64,000 nucleotides of DNA, taken from contig OY757010.1 in NCBI GenBank assembly GCA_963580285.1, positions 147,670,675 to 147,734,674 on the forward strand, written 5' to 3'. Origin of the DNA: Lucinisca nassula. Taxonomy: Eukaryota; Mollusca; Bivalvia; Lucinida; Lucinidae. Positions 21,801 to 32,124 of this stretch are shown piece after piece. The notes under the pieces are model-generated. The model searched no databases. It saw nothing but the letters and a program-made list of their open reading frames with translations, and was not told where the DNA came from. Each line of letters begins with the position of its first letter. The first letter of the stretch is position 1. The position numbers and the translations under genes were made by a program.

Positions 21801-22726
21801 TGCCATTTATCTCAGAAACCATTGAGATCCCCACCATTAAACCATATATATTCTCATTCCTTATGATAAGTTGCATTCAGTGACACCAACTTGGGGGTCC
21901 CCCGGGATGTGCCGGGACCATGCCCAACCCCCTGCATTTCGTAAAAGGCCAAATATTCTAGAAACCTTAGATACCCACCCCTAAACCATATACATTCTTA
22001 TTCCTTATGACAAGACACATTCAGTGACACCAACCTAGGGGTCACCCAGTGTGCGCCCGGGCCATGCTCCTCCCCTTGACTTCGCAAAAGACCATATATC
22101 TGAGAAACTGATCAGAGCCCCACCACTAAACCATATATATTCTTATTCCTTATGATAAGACGCATTAAGCAGGGCTCCATTGGGTCCATGCCCTGATCTC
22201 TCTACTTTATAAAACACCTAATATTTCAGATACAGTCCACATGGGTGCTCATTATGGTGTGGGGTTTGTTTGGGAGACTTTATAATTGGCATAATAAAAT
22301 CATATCATGTTATAATACATGGCTGCCATTGGGCAGTATCCACCTGAGCTCTGGTTTATGAACTTTTGCTCTTTGGTTTGTTTGCTATGCCAAGTTATGA
22401 GTTTCCATTGTCCTATAATGGGGAAAATTGAAAAATGGCATTAATGCCTGTCAAGATATTTTGTCACACTTCCATAGAAATGTTCCTTTAATAATGTTCT
22501 TTTTGGCCTATTTGTTGCCACAGATGGGAAATTGTCAATTGTCATCTGTTGTCCTGCAACAACACATTCAAGCGACATCGAACGTAAAGCCACGAGGCTG
22601 ATTGGGTCCAAATTTTATCTGTAGCATCCTAGGACACAGGGCTTCCATGGTTGATTAAAATACATTGCTGCCAGTGGCCAGTGGCCCCATGAGCTCTGGT
22701 GAGCATGGTGGCCCATGGGCCTCTTG
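18872..22726 (+). mobile_element. 3.9-kb element with inverted ends and internal tandem array (Helentron/HINE-like)
   Basis: It begins in a T run with AGCTCACCAGAG (18877-18888) and ends with the inverse CTCTGGTGAGC (22694-22704). The 12-bp palindrome GGCCCATGGGCC (22710-22721) and CTCTTGTTTT follow. Near each end is a related module (CGACATCTCCTCTGAAGCC near 19008; CGACATCGAACG...AAGCCACGAGG near 22573). The middle is a tandem array. T-flanked insertion, short subterminal inverted repeats, a 3' palindrome and internal minisatellites are the published anatomy of Helentron-associated elements (HINEs), so I place it there by inference. No Rep/helicase ORF is present, so it is non-autonomous. 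Confidence 0.6.
19590..22175 (+). repeat. ~145-bp tandem array
   Basis: More than fifteen head-to-tail units share CACCAACCTGGGGGTCCCC, GTGCCGGGGACATGCCCC, CTCCACTTCATAAAA, ATCTCAGAAACCATT and CCTAAACCATATATATTC. Starts of successive CCAACC blocks are ~146 bases apart (19739, 19885). The array is interrupted at ~20020-20340 by a second copy of the block just left of it (19272-19610). Some units are truncated, for example near 21690. Confidence 0.85.
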
Positions 22727-22799
22727 TTTTAATTTCATTTCATAAAGATTTATGTATTTGTCTGACACTCCTAAAGGCGGCTGTTCCTTTTTCAATTTC

Positions 22800-22985
22800 T
22801 TATTCGTTTATTTGCCAAGTGTACTTAGTGCATGTGATGTTTTGTGTTGTATGTGTGTGTCACTAAGACTCTGTCTCTGATCGGTCCCACCGGAGTTCAA
22901 CTGTCGGTATACTTTTGCTCCAGCTTTTCGGTCATTTCATGCTGTCAAGTCCTCATCGTTGTTTCATCTCTGTATTCGTTTATCA
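22800..22985 (+). repeat. R1 fragment
   Basis: It carries the R1 landmarks CTCTGTCTCTGATCGGTCCC, TTTTGCTCCAGC and TCATCGTTGTTTCATCTCTG. Confidence 0.5.
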
Positions 22986-23002
22986 AACAGTGCCGGGACC
23001 AT

Positions 23003-23053
23003 GCCCAACCCCCTGCTAAACGCGGCGCCTGATCAGGGTCTACATTGTTTGCT
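23003..23053. mobile_element. MITE-2 half hairpin
   Basis: It is only the right arm: GCGGCGCCTGATCAGGGTCTACATTGTTTGC in two recognisable blocks. The left arm and both TTAA ends are lost. Confidence 0.5.
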
Positions 23054-23136
23054 TACAGTTCAGGAATTAAAGTTCAAGTCCTCGTTAAGGACAATTTTTC
23101 CAGCCTACTCTCGCAATCGACCCACCAGAGCTGTTA

Positions 23137-23444
23137 AAACCGCCCCATCCATCGGGGCTTGTAGAAATAGATGGGCTGCATGATGCTTCCATGCAGAGCT
23201 GAAATCGACCGCACACGAGTACTGGTAAACCGTATAAAGGATCTTAGCCTGCCCAGGCAAAGCGGTGCGAGTCGGAACGTCCATGCTTATAAACCCTATT
23301 GGTTTCATTTGTCGGCAGGGATTGAGATGTCGTTTCATCTCAATGTCGGGTAATAAAAGTCCCACAAAATTGGAAGCAACGTCTCCAAAACGACCTGTAC
23401 AGTGTTGACGGGGACGTTAAACTTCGAATCAAACAAGCAAACAA
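23137..23444 (+). mobile_element. SINE-1 with TSD
   Basis: It is full length from the CCCCATCCATCGGGGC head to the GACGTTAAACTTCGAATC tail. Exact duplications AGAGCTGTTA lie at 23127-23136 and 23445-23454. Confidence 0.85.
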
Positions 23445-23529
23445 AGAGCTGTTAGTGTTTTGAAATTTTGCTTTCTGTTGATGCCATTTGAGCAACAGTA
23501 ATCTGAACTGAGGTCACTATCATGGTTTA

Positions 23530-23626
23530 TGGACTGCCCGATGGTCAGGGCCGGGAACGCCGAATTCATATGGCCCGAGCCGCGAGGCGAGAGCCATATC
23601 AACCCGGCGGTCCAGGCCCTGGCCCA
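23530..23626. repeat. imperfect inverted repeat related to 25215-25600
   Basis: GTCAGGGCCGGGAAC...CGGTCCAGGCCCTGG shares the GGGCCAGGGCCTGGACCGCC landmark, inverted, with the 193-bp tandem unit downstream. Confidence 0.4.
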
Positions 23627-24670
23627 GGAACAAAGATAGGTCTGTGCACCCGTGCAGTCGATACGTCTGAAACAAGACTGTCGTTTGAATAAAAGTGTCT
23701 CAACGATTTTAATTTTCTGTATGAAAGTCTGCAAATAACCAATAATTTTGTATGTAGCTTTAAAATAAATTTCGATGATGAAGAAGTGCTTAATTATTCC
23801 AACGGTCCATTCAAACCAGGGAAGGTAGCAACTGAGCTGAAATTTGTGAAAATAAAATATAGCAATGATAATAACTTGCATTTTTGGTCAACAGCTTAGA
23901 AGGTCTAAACCTGCCCAGGCAAAGTGGTGCAAGTAAGACCGTTCATGCATAGGAACCTGAAAAGTAGGTCAGGTCACTAGACGCATCACATATGAAGAGG
24001 TCAGGAGAAGGTATTATTATACATCATGTGACTTTCCCATACAAAACACCTATAGGCCAGAGGATGATATTTTTACTATCAGGTGAGCATAAAAAATAGT
24101 GCATATCACAAATAAAACACGTATTTTTAATGTGTTTTGTTTGTGACATGCACTAAAATGTTACGAGTATATTAGTCACGTCATTAGAAAACCTGTTATT
24201 GTTATGCGAGAAACAGATCTGCCTGTGCACCCGTGCAGTCGAAACGTCTGAAACAAGCGATTTACTTTCTGCATGAAAATATGCAAATAACCAATAATTT
24301 TACATTTAGCTTTAAAATAAATGTTTATGATTAGACGCAACCGCAGAAGCAGTGCTCAATTATTTCAACGGCCCATTCAAACCAGCGAAGGTTACAAATG
24401 AGCTGAAATTTCTGAAATTGTATTTAAATAAGATGTAGCAATGATAATAACCTGAATTTTTAGTAAACCGCTCAGAAGGTCTAAAGTTGCCCTGGCAAAG
24501 TGGTGCAAAGAAATTACATATGTAAAGGTCAGTAGAAGATTATATCGATTCCTAATCATTGCCTTCATTTCTATTTATTATACCCATTCTAAACTCCCAC
24601 AGGCCAGAGGGTGATATTTTTAATATCAATTGAGTGTAAAAATAAGTGCATATCACAAATAAAACACATT
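23627..24670 (+). repeat. diverged tandem duplication, ~575-bp unit
   Basis: Unit 1 (23627-24150) and unit 2 (24205-24670) share CTGTGCACCCGTGCAGTCGA, ATGCAAATAACCAATAATTT, CAACGGYCCATTCAAACCAG, GCAATGATAATAAC and GTGCATATCACAAATAAAAC. Each carries a short SINE-1-like core (CTGCCCAGGCAAAGTGGTGC or its relative). Confidence 0.6.
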
Positions 24671-24902
24671 TTTGTGGTGGCTAGAAACGCATCAATCTGC
24701 AAGGATACTCTACGATAGATACACAGCGGGCGCTATAACAGTTGCATCGTACCGGTCCAACTCCAGTCTTATAGTGGCTATGGAGATAACCGGATTTTTT
24801 TTACGGACGATCACGATAAATATACTGGTTTGTATTTGAATTGCTGGAAACCAGTTTAACATCAACACGTTCTTCACTTTCAACTGTTGGTTGTTTCCAT
24901 GC

Positions 24903-25148
24903 ACCCAGTGGTTACATGTAGCGCGTTCGACTTATGATCTAGAGGTTATGGGTTCGAATCCGGCCACCGGAGTCGAAGTGTGTCCTTGAGCAAGACACGA
25001 TATGTCAATGACACACTCGACCCAGGTGTAAATGGGTAGCTGTGGTATAAAATTCACTGCTTTTCTCTCGCGTGCGTGATAACATCCGGAATGAGTGTTC
25101 GAGATCGATTCAATAAGCTCGGTGCTTTCATCGCAATCAAAACAAAAC
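24903..25148 (+). mobile_element. tRNA-headed SINE
   Basis: The head has an A-box-like CAGTGGTTACATG and a B box GGGTTCGAATCC. The core contains GTGTCCTTGAGCAAGACAC, a motif common to several animal SINE families, and the tail is (AAAAC)n. No clear TSD was found. Confidence 0.65.
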
Positions 25149-25214
25149 AAATTAGTATAAACTAATGCACAAAAAGCAATAGAAACCTAAGCTTCGGGCA
25201 CTTCCAAGGTTTTT

Positions 25215-25600
25215 GACTGTCCTCGGGCCAGGGCCTGGACCGCCGGTTTGCAGTCCGTGAACATTGATAGTGCCCTCAGCTTTAAATTTATACCGCAATC
25301 AGGCATTCTAGTAACCTAATAAAGGGGGTCAAATAACTGCATGCTATAATCGGTAGTGACCTATAATACCTTCTACTGACCTATAATACGTCTAGTGACC
25401 GTTTATAGACTGTCCTCGGGCCAGGGCCTGGACCGCCGGTTTGCAGTCCATGAACATTGATAGTGCCCTCAGCTATAAATTTATACCGCAATCAGGCATT
25501 CTAGTAACCTAATAAAGGGGGTCAAATAACTGCATGCTATAATCGGTAGTGACCTATAATACCTTCTACTGACCTATAATACGTCTAGTGACCGTTTATA
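25215..25600 (+). repeat. two tandem 193-bp units
   Basis: Unit 1 is 25215-25407 and unit 2 is 25408-25600. By eye they differ at two bases only, so the duplication is recent. Within each unit CTATAAT and GACCTATAATAC are themselves repeated. Confidence 0.9.
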
Positions 25601-25934
25601 AACCGGACCTACTTTTCATGTCCCTAATTTGCAAGCGTAAACAATAACAGGCAGCCTTTTATACACGAGAAAACAACGGAACTGCAAGTTATAATCTTTG
25701 CAATATTTATTTTAACAGATTTTCAGAAATTTCAGCTACATTGTTACCTTCTCGAGCTTTCCTGCTTTGAATGGCCCGTTGGAATACTTGCGCACTGTTA
25801 CTGCGGTTGCGTCTCAGCCTCGAAAATAATTTCTAAAGCTAAAATAATCTATTTATTTGCAGATTCTCATACGGAATGTTAAGCGCTGAGAAACTTTTAT
25901 TCGAGCGTCCATGTTGTTTCCTGCGTCTCTGTGG

Positions 25935-25985
25935 CGCGGTGACGTCAGAAACTTTGCGCTATTTGACGTCACGTTAGACTACGTG
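25935..25985. promoter_or_regulatory. pair of CRE-like TGACGTCA sites in a GC-richer patch
   Basis: GTGACGTCAG and TTGACGTCAC lie about 33 bases apart in sequence with several CpGs, next to GCGCGCCATGG. It could be a promoter fragment. No gene follows that I recognise. Confidence 0.25.
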
Positions 25986-26100
25986 TGCGCGCCATGGCAC
26001 TGAATGTCGTTTAACATATCATACTGTCTGCTATCTTTTCTTGCTCAAATTTGCTAAAATATTGAAAAACCCTTGATTGTTTTGAATTGCGGTATAAACT

Positions 26101-26242
26101 AAATACATGAGTAGTGTCTTTTATAATAAAATATATCGGTTCGCCACGACAATTTTATAGGGGCTCGCTAAAACTCGCCCCTATAAAATTGTCTACGGCT
26201 CACCGATTATATTTTATTATTAAAGACACTAACCATGTATTT
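26101..26242. mobile_element. foldback MITE
   Basis: Arms AAATACATGAGTAGTGTCTT...CAATTTTATAGGGGC and GCCCCTATAAAATTG...AAGACACTAACCATGTATTT pair over about 65 bases each. There is no coding capacity. Confidence 0.65.
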
Positions 26243-26419
26243 ACTATATTAGATGCGCGGGATTAGGAAAAAGGATAAACTTTCTCTAGTAGATTAATTA
26301 GAATGTCATGAAGGCATCGGGCCTGTACAGCCATCCTAGGGCCAATACGTCAGACTTTGGACCTGTAACAAGGCCAATACGACAACATCCGTTTGATAAA
26401 AGTATTGTATAGAAGTCGC

Positions 26420-26652
26420 AGATAAGATTGACTAGGCGGGGCTATCGTGTGCACCTGCCTTTGGAATGTGCAATTAACAAAAATGTAAACCAAGTCACCC
26501 TGTTGTGTGAATTCAACTGTAATGCATACAAAGCTCTGGCGTATATGACCATTTGGTCCGCTTGCAGAAAGCATGCGAAAGGCACTCTACCGATTTTTTT
26601 TATGGAATCAGCGAATTTGACATACAATAGCTCCGCCTAGTCAATCTTATCT
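26420..26652. mobile_element. MITE with ~32-bp inverted ends
   Basis: The ends AGATAAGATTGACTAGGCGG and CCGCCTAGTCAATCTTATCT are exact inverses and continue imperfectly inward (GGCTATCGTGT versus ACATACAATAGC). A single copy was seen. Confidence 0.65.
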
Positions 26653-26825
26653 TCGAGTACTATTCAACCTTGCAAACCGTATACAATCGCTAACAATTAC
26701 GCTCTCAGTGCCTCGTATCACTGTAGGGTTGTTCTTCATGCTTCCATGCATCCACTGACTCACTCGAAGTTACATGATCATTAAGTGACGCCAAAATAAC
26801 CCATGATCCTCACCGATATGATTGG

Positions 26826-27290
26826 TCAAGTCAAGTCAAGTCAAGTATAGTTTATTAAAGTCTCGTCTTAATGTACACACACATAACAATCTTATATATA
26901 CATATAAAACAATGTAAAATACATCAAGCCATTCTTTAGAGAATTATAAGAGACTATTAAAACGTTTTTTAAGAAAAACAGATATTTTCACATCTGAATA
27001 TACAAGGTAATTACTAGTAAAGAAAAACTCTCCTCCTGTCTAACATATCACAGCAGGTTTTGGCACAAATTCGTATTATATCATGATTATTGCTACCAAG
27101 TATCACATTAAGTTTATCGGTTTCATTAAGAGTATTAAAATCCAAATAATGCCTTAGATATACGACTCCATATTTTGTCTTAAATCGTCGTATAAAGGGC
27201 ATTTAAGTAGAACATGAGTTTCAGACTCGACTGAACGATCGTTGCAGAAGATGATCCTCAAAGACGCTGTGTGGAAAACTGCGTGCAATT
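26826..27290 (-). pseudogene. LINE 3' end fragment
   Basis: On minus, a frame reads FCNDRSVESETHVLLKCPLY, a C-terminal Cys/His knuckle typical of many LINE ORF2 proteins. After a stop and frameshift it continues to CAKTCCDMLDRRRVFLY and a stop at 27014. The 3' UTR ends in (TTGAC)n at 26826-26846, the short repeat tail of a LINE. It is 5' truncated and inactive. Confidence 0.65.
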
Positions 27291-27378
27291 GCCTTCCTGT
27301 TTAACCAGAATGTTTTGTTTAATAGCGGAAATGAAAAAAATAATAAGTAATGAAGGTACATGTGTATTATAACCCTTC

Positions 27379-27611
27379 AACGGGCCTCCGTGGCCTAGTG
27401 GATAAGAGCGCTGACTCTTAGTCATTAGGTCTCTCACCGCCGTAGGTTCGAGCCTTGCTCGGGCCACGTGTGAGACGCCAAGTTCTGCAACGGAAGGTCA
27501 GGTGGTTTTTCTCCGGGTACTCCGGTTTTCGCCCACCTCTGATTAACGATCGGCTCGATATGAGTGAAATAATCTTGAAAGGGCCGTAAAACCCAAACCA
27601 AAAAAAAAAAA
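27379..27611 (+). mobile_element. SINE-3 with TSD
   Basis: The tRNA-like head CTCCGTGGCCTAGTGGATAA with B box GGTTCGAGCC is followed by a body with GGTCAGGTGGTTTTTCTCCG and a poly-A tail. Exact 13-bp duplications ATTATAACCCTTC lie at 27366-27378 and 27612-27624. Confidence 0.87.
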
Positions 27612-27640
27612 ATTATAACCCTTCCCCCTCGGCCTCACTT

Positions 27641-27808
27641 CATCACGCAAACACGCGTAAATAATTTTGACCCCTTAAACTCCACTTTTATATAGAACCA
27701 ATTATCTACATTTTGAGCAGAAATAAGAAAAAAATGATAATTTTTCATCTTAAAAATTTCGTTTTTTCGGAGGTAAAGTTTATATTGTATAGGCGTGTTT
27801 TCGTAATG
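27641..27808 (+). mobile_element. MITE-1b with central deletion
   Basis: Both termini are present (CATCACGCAAACACG and AGGCGTGTTTTCGTAATG), but the central hairpin is deleted between CTTTTATATAG and TTTTGAGCAG. Confidence 0.75.
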
Positions 27809-29219
27809 CGATGACCATTGTCGAAAACCATTTTAAGGTTATTACTTCCAGATGTTATTTATCGAAAGGATGATCAAACATGCAATAGCGTCATCATGCA
27901 ATATGATGGATAAAGTTTTATGGGTTGATGTCAGTTTTCTGTCATTTTATTTGATGACGGTGCTCATTGCTTCGTTCAGGCGTTAGAATTATTCATACTA
28001 CCGTCTAGAGTGATTGAAAACTTATTAGTGGTGTAAACTTTGCGCACTAGACGTGAAAATCCCATAAACTTTTCATATTCTGAGACGAAAGATGTTGAAT
28101 TTGTCGTAAACACATTTGGAGAACGTCTGGGAGGTCAGCGATATTTGCAGTAACTACAATTTGCGGCACATCACATTGCAGCATTTATTTATGTATTTAT
28201 TTATTTATTTGATTTTCTTTATAACTGATTTCCAAACTTTGATTTATTACTCAACAAGTTACTTTGCCTTTTATTTTTCTCAACAAGTCACTGCTTTTTA
28301 TTTATTTATTTATTTATTAATTATTTATTGATGACGTTTTCCAGCCATTCCACTTGCAAGTGGTTTTACTATAGACCTGCTGTTTTGGTACACCAATGAA
28401 GGAAAATTGACCTTGTGTTGACGCTAAGCCTCGCCAAGAACAAATAAGTAGAGTTTATTGTTCTTTTTATTTGTTTGTTTGTTTGTTTTTATGTGTGTTT
28501 TTTTTGTATTGTTTTTGTTTTTTTATCGATTACGGAGATATAATTTACAAGTGTTCAAAGGCTTCCAGTAAAAACGAGAGCGTAGAGAACGGGTCTTTTA
28601 CACACACGAAAGCCTTAGAACACGTGTGATTAGTTTATCCGGCGTAATCAATCAAATAAATAAATAAATAAACTGTTAATTAGATTTTGATTTATGTTTT
28701 ACTTTTGAGTTTTCAAATTCAGCCATTGTGATTCCTACCAAAATAATTCAAAGTAGGGTATGAATTTCTGGTGGCGTGATTTAGTTTGAAAATTAGTCGC
28801 CATCTTGGTTTCATCATCCCGCAACAATGTCATGAAAGTAGAACTGTATTATCAAGATATCTTCGTGTTGCAGGTCTTTCCTCAAAACCGTCAATTGGAC
28901 GTGAAAATTGAAGTCTGATTTCGGTGATTTTATCAGATTTTCCGCCTAACGTCGACTATTGTTATTATTGTTACAAACGACGTCAGCAATGTCGCCTTAC
29001 GGTTATGACGTCAAAACGTTCGAAATGACATAATTCACTCGGGTGAATTATAACCTCAGTAAATCACTACTGAAATATAGGCGTTGATGTATCTAACAGA
29101 TTATCTAAATTGCTTGGAGGACATTTAGCAGGTTTTGTCATGTTCTGTCGGGAAACTAGGCTATCAAGTTCATCGCTGGCCATTGACAGACTGTTTATAT
29201 GGAAACGCTGAGGAATCGC
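27809..29219. other. AT-rich, low-complexity stretch
   Basis: It holds (TTTA)n runs at ~28190-28205 and 28300-28330, (TTTG)n at ~28465-28490 and (AAAT)n at ~28655-28672. No gene is supported. Confidence 0.5.
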
Positions 29220-29423
29220 TTAATGCGGTGTAGTACAAATACTATCTTGCTGAAGGGTGACTTGCTGGGCTTGTCTTTGAATGAATGCCACAGCTTCGGG
29301 TGCTAAACTCTGATTGAAATACTCCAGAGCATAAATACCTATGCTCATGGCTGCAAATGACGTCGGCGTCAGTTCACTCGGACGGCTCTCTGTGCCCTTG
29401 TCAAAATTTGCCCGTAGTAAGGC
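29220..29423 (-). pseudogene. possible coding remnant or last exon
   Basis: On minus an open frame of 68 codons begins right after an acceptor-like TTACAG and ends at a stop. It reads ALLRANFDKGTESRPSELTP, continues through MSIGIYALEYFNQSLAPEAV and ends DSICTTPH. The composition looks protein-like and there is no low complexity. Just upstream on minus (29470-29560), another frame reads PDPLPHGGGTEIPRSQFGTG but is cut off by TAATAG. I do not recognise the family. It could be a decayed transposon protein. Confidence 0.25.
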
Positions 29424-29942
29424 CTGTAAGCACGTACTGGCCTATGCCTAGCTATTACCCTGTTCCGAACTGACTGCGCGGAATTTCCGTACCACCTCCG
29501 TGTGGCAGAGGATCAGGCGTAGGAAACGTTAGTGAAAGTGCGTTAACGTCTTATAGAGATCTTAACATCCGACATCACACAAGGCTTCATGCTACAAGGA
29601 TGGTCCCTACCATTGCAAGTCTGCCTGAAACAATTGGCCAACTTCTGAACAACTAAAGACTCGGCTAACTACGCTTAACGTTTGGTCAGCGTTGAGCACA
29701 CCTATGTCCTGGTATTTAAACGCGGCTTGTCGCTGAAAAAAATATTGACATGAGACGTTAGAAATTGCTTGCACAGAAAAACACTGTCCGGAAAGAAGGA
29801 ATATGGCTAATGATATATCCGTTTCATACGGTAACAACCACCACGAAAAGAGACAAATATAGCGTAACAAATTTAACATCAGGATCATGGCAATGCGCAA
29901 AGTGTTTGACAAAGATTTTTTTATAGTGTAGGTTTCTTATAC

Positions 29943-31120
29943 GGTAACCGGTCATTTCGTACCCAAGTCATTTCGTACCCTAGTCATTTCGTACCATTTT
30001 GGTCATTTCGTACCCGTTTTTTGGTCATTTCGTACCCACTAACAACCATTTCGTACCCAAGTCATTTCGTAACCGTTTTGGTCATTTCGTACCTGGGTAC
30101 AAATTGACCAAAAGGTACGAATTTACCAAAACGGTTACGAAATGACTTTAAAATAGTCAATGCGTACCCAAGTCATTTGGTCATTTCGTATCTGGGAAAG
30201 ACCGACAGACTTAGGGACTATTTATTTATTTATATCTTATTCGTTCTTTCTATCCTTCTTTACTTATTTATTAAAGAGAATTTTCCGATAAAAACTTGTG
30301 ATATTTTTCATATTTCTGCTCCAAGCAAAGATTGTTGAAATTCGTTAAAGCCGCCTCGACATCAATTACCTGGGCCTTTTGGTTTCAGAGATGAAGATTT
30401 TTAAAGGTTTTCCATGTAAAATCCTATCTAAAACAGCTGGGCCACGGGGCGGGCCATTTTTTTGCCCCGTGGCTCTAAATTTAACAATCTTGGTAGATGT
30501 CCACTAGATGAAGCGTCATACCAAATATCAAAGACATTGGACTTCTGGTTTAAAGACAAGAAGATTTTTTAAAGTTTATCTAGTTTTCCCCTTTTTTGTT
30601 GCCATGGCAACCAGGGTTTTGCAAGGAATGGAATTCTTTGAACATCTTTTAGAGAGGTCCATCCACAGACCATTTTGCCAGGTTTCGTCAAAATCTCTTC
30701 AGTGGTTGAGAAGATGTCATTTAAATAAATTGTGAAAGGACATACGGACGTACGACGACGGACGGTGACCAACCACAACACCTCCCCCTGGACATTCGGC
30801 TCAGGTGACCTACAGAAAAGCTTTAAAACAATTCATATCATACCAAAGTCATTTGGTACCTACGTTTGAAAAAATGGGTACGAAATAACCAAAAACGTTT
30901 CCCAGAAAAATTAAAAGTTGGTACGATATGACTAAAGAGGGTACGAAATAACCAAAAACCTTTCATAGAAAAAAATTAAAAGTGGGTACGAAATGACCAA
31001 ATAGGGTACGAAATGACCAAAGTGGGTACGAAATGACCAAATTGCAAAATAAAACGGGTACGAAATGACCAAAATGGTACGAAATGACTAGGGTACGAAA
31101 TGACTTGGGTACGAAATGAC
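29943..31120. mobile_element. element ended by inverted arrays of a 15-bp motif
   Basis: The left end holds about nine spaced copies of GGTCATTTCGTACCC (29949 to ~30195) and a few in inverse. The right end holds about ten copies of GGGTACGAAATGACC or close forms (30865-31120). TTATAC flanks both ends (29937-29942 and 31121-31126), a candidate 6-bp TSD. The corresponding place in the duplicated unit lacks the whole element. The interior contains a MITE-1b half (~30300-30362) and a module like those of the Helentron-like elements (CCATGGCAACCAGG; CTCAGGTGACCTA). No transposase is visible. Confidence 0.7.
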
Positions 31121-31168
31121 TTATACGAGTATATGTATCTGTTTCAAACAGATTGGAGCCGTTCTTTA

Positions 31169-31412
31169 CATCACGTGAACAAGTCCGTGAAATGAACACC
31201 TCCTTAAACCCAACTTTATATCGAGAAAACTGGGGTTTACGGGGATATTGAATATTTTTCTTATTTCTGTTCCAAGACATAGGTTGTGGGTACTCGTTAC
31301 CCACAACCTAAGTTGGCAGTACAAATAAGAAAAATATCACGGATTTTCACCAGAAAAGTAGCCATTTTGAGATAAGAAAAATGCACTATGCCGCATGGGT
31401 ATGTTATCGTAA
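31169..31412 (+). mobile_element. MITE-1a, absent from the sister duplication
   Basis: It runs from CATCACGTGAACAAGTCC to GGTATGTTATCGTAAT. The central hairpin is shortened to CTCGTTACCCAC. In the sister unit GTTCTTTAGAACCGCC is uninterrupted, so the element arrived after the duplication or was lost there. Confidence 0.78.
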
Positions 31413-31418
31413 TTAAAT

Positions 31419-31545
31419 GAGAACCGCCTCACTATGTTTTGCAGCAGAAATTAGAAGAACAACGTTTACCCTTGTAAACCCCAGTTTCCTGTATATAAAG
31501 TGAGATTTACATGGATGTTCATTACAAGGACTTGTTAACATGGTG
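31419..31545 (-). mobile_element. half MITE-1a
   Basis: It starts in the central hairpin (GAACCGCCTCACTATG) and continues through GCAGCAGAAATTAG and CTTGTAAACCCCAG to ACTTGTTAACATGG. A sister copy is at 33359-33485. Confidence 0.6.
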
Positions 31546-31814
31546 TTTAAATGTGATAAGGGGCATTTATGCGTGGTCATCTTAGACGCCTCCAAACTGT
31601 TTGGTTCAAGATTACATTTTAACACTTAACGCTCTGCATGCTGGGTATTTTTCAGGACATTTTGAAATATTATTCTTATTATTTCCAGGAAACAGGAGAT
31701 GACATTTCATGCAATTTGTCTCTTATGGAGACAATATGCATGAAATGTCAAGTTCGGTTTCTGAAAAAAAAGAGAAAAAAAATATTAACAATTTGTCGTC
31801 TGCTTTATGGTAAA

Positions 31815-32124
31815 TTTGTTTTGTTTGTATTGGAGTTTTACGGCCCAGTCAACACTATTTAGGTCATTTTTGAGCCGGTCAGTTTACCTATCAACACTTT
31901 CCTGGGCAGGCTTATACGTAAGCGGTTAACCAGTACAGTGCACATTCTTTCGCCAGAAACTGACAACTGCCCTTCTTGAATCAGCGGAAGAGAGAGAGAA
32001 TGACCGTTGAAAAGATTTCATGATCAATCTCTACGAAAGAATGTTGCCGACCCCGGCGGGAGTCGAACCCGCGTCCTCCTGATCACCAGTCAGACGCGCA
32101 TCCGACTGAGCCACTGAGGCCGGC
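31815..32124 (-). mobile_element. SINE-2 with TSD and an empty sister site
   Basis: On minus the tRNA-like head GGCCTCAGTGGCTCAGTCGG carries a B-box-like GGGTTCGACTCC, and the tail is CCGTAAAACTCCAATAC(AAAC). Exact 13-bp duplications GCTTTATGGTAAA lie at 31802-31814 and 32125-32137. The sister unit has a single GCTATATGGTAAA with no insertion. Confidence 0.92.

Noticed and set aside
19590..22175. CRISPR-like array
   Set aside because: Units are ~145 bases with diverged repeats and no unique spacers, and the genome is eukaryotic. It is a satellite-type array within a mobile element.
24903..24975. Independent tRNA gene
   Set aside because: B box is good but the acceptor stem does not pair, and a SINE core and tail follow.
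25935..25985. A defined promoter with a following gene
   Set aside because: CRE-like sites are visible but no coding exon is recognisable downstream, so only the sites were recorded at low confidence.
27379..27465. Independent tRNA gene
   Set aside because: It is the head of SINE-3; the same sequence heads the second copy at 35621.
29607..29912. 101-codon minus-strand open frame (MSNTLRIAMILMLNLLRY...)
   Set aside because: Part lies in the duplicated segment, where the second copy diverges without preserving the frame downstream. No family motif was found.
29943..30200. CRISPR-like or operator-like short repeats
   Set aside because: Spacers are 1-10 bases and variable, and an inverse array lies at the other end of a segment that is absent from the sister duplicate. 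Transposon ends fit better.
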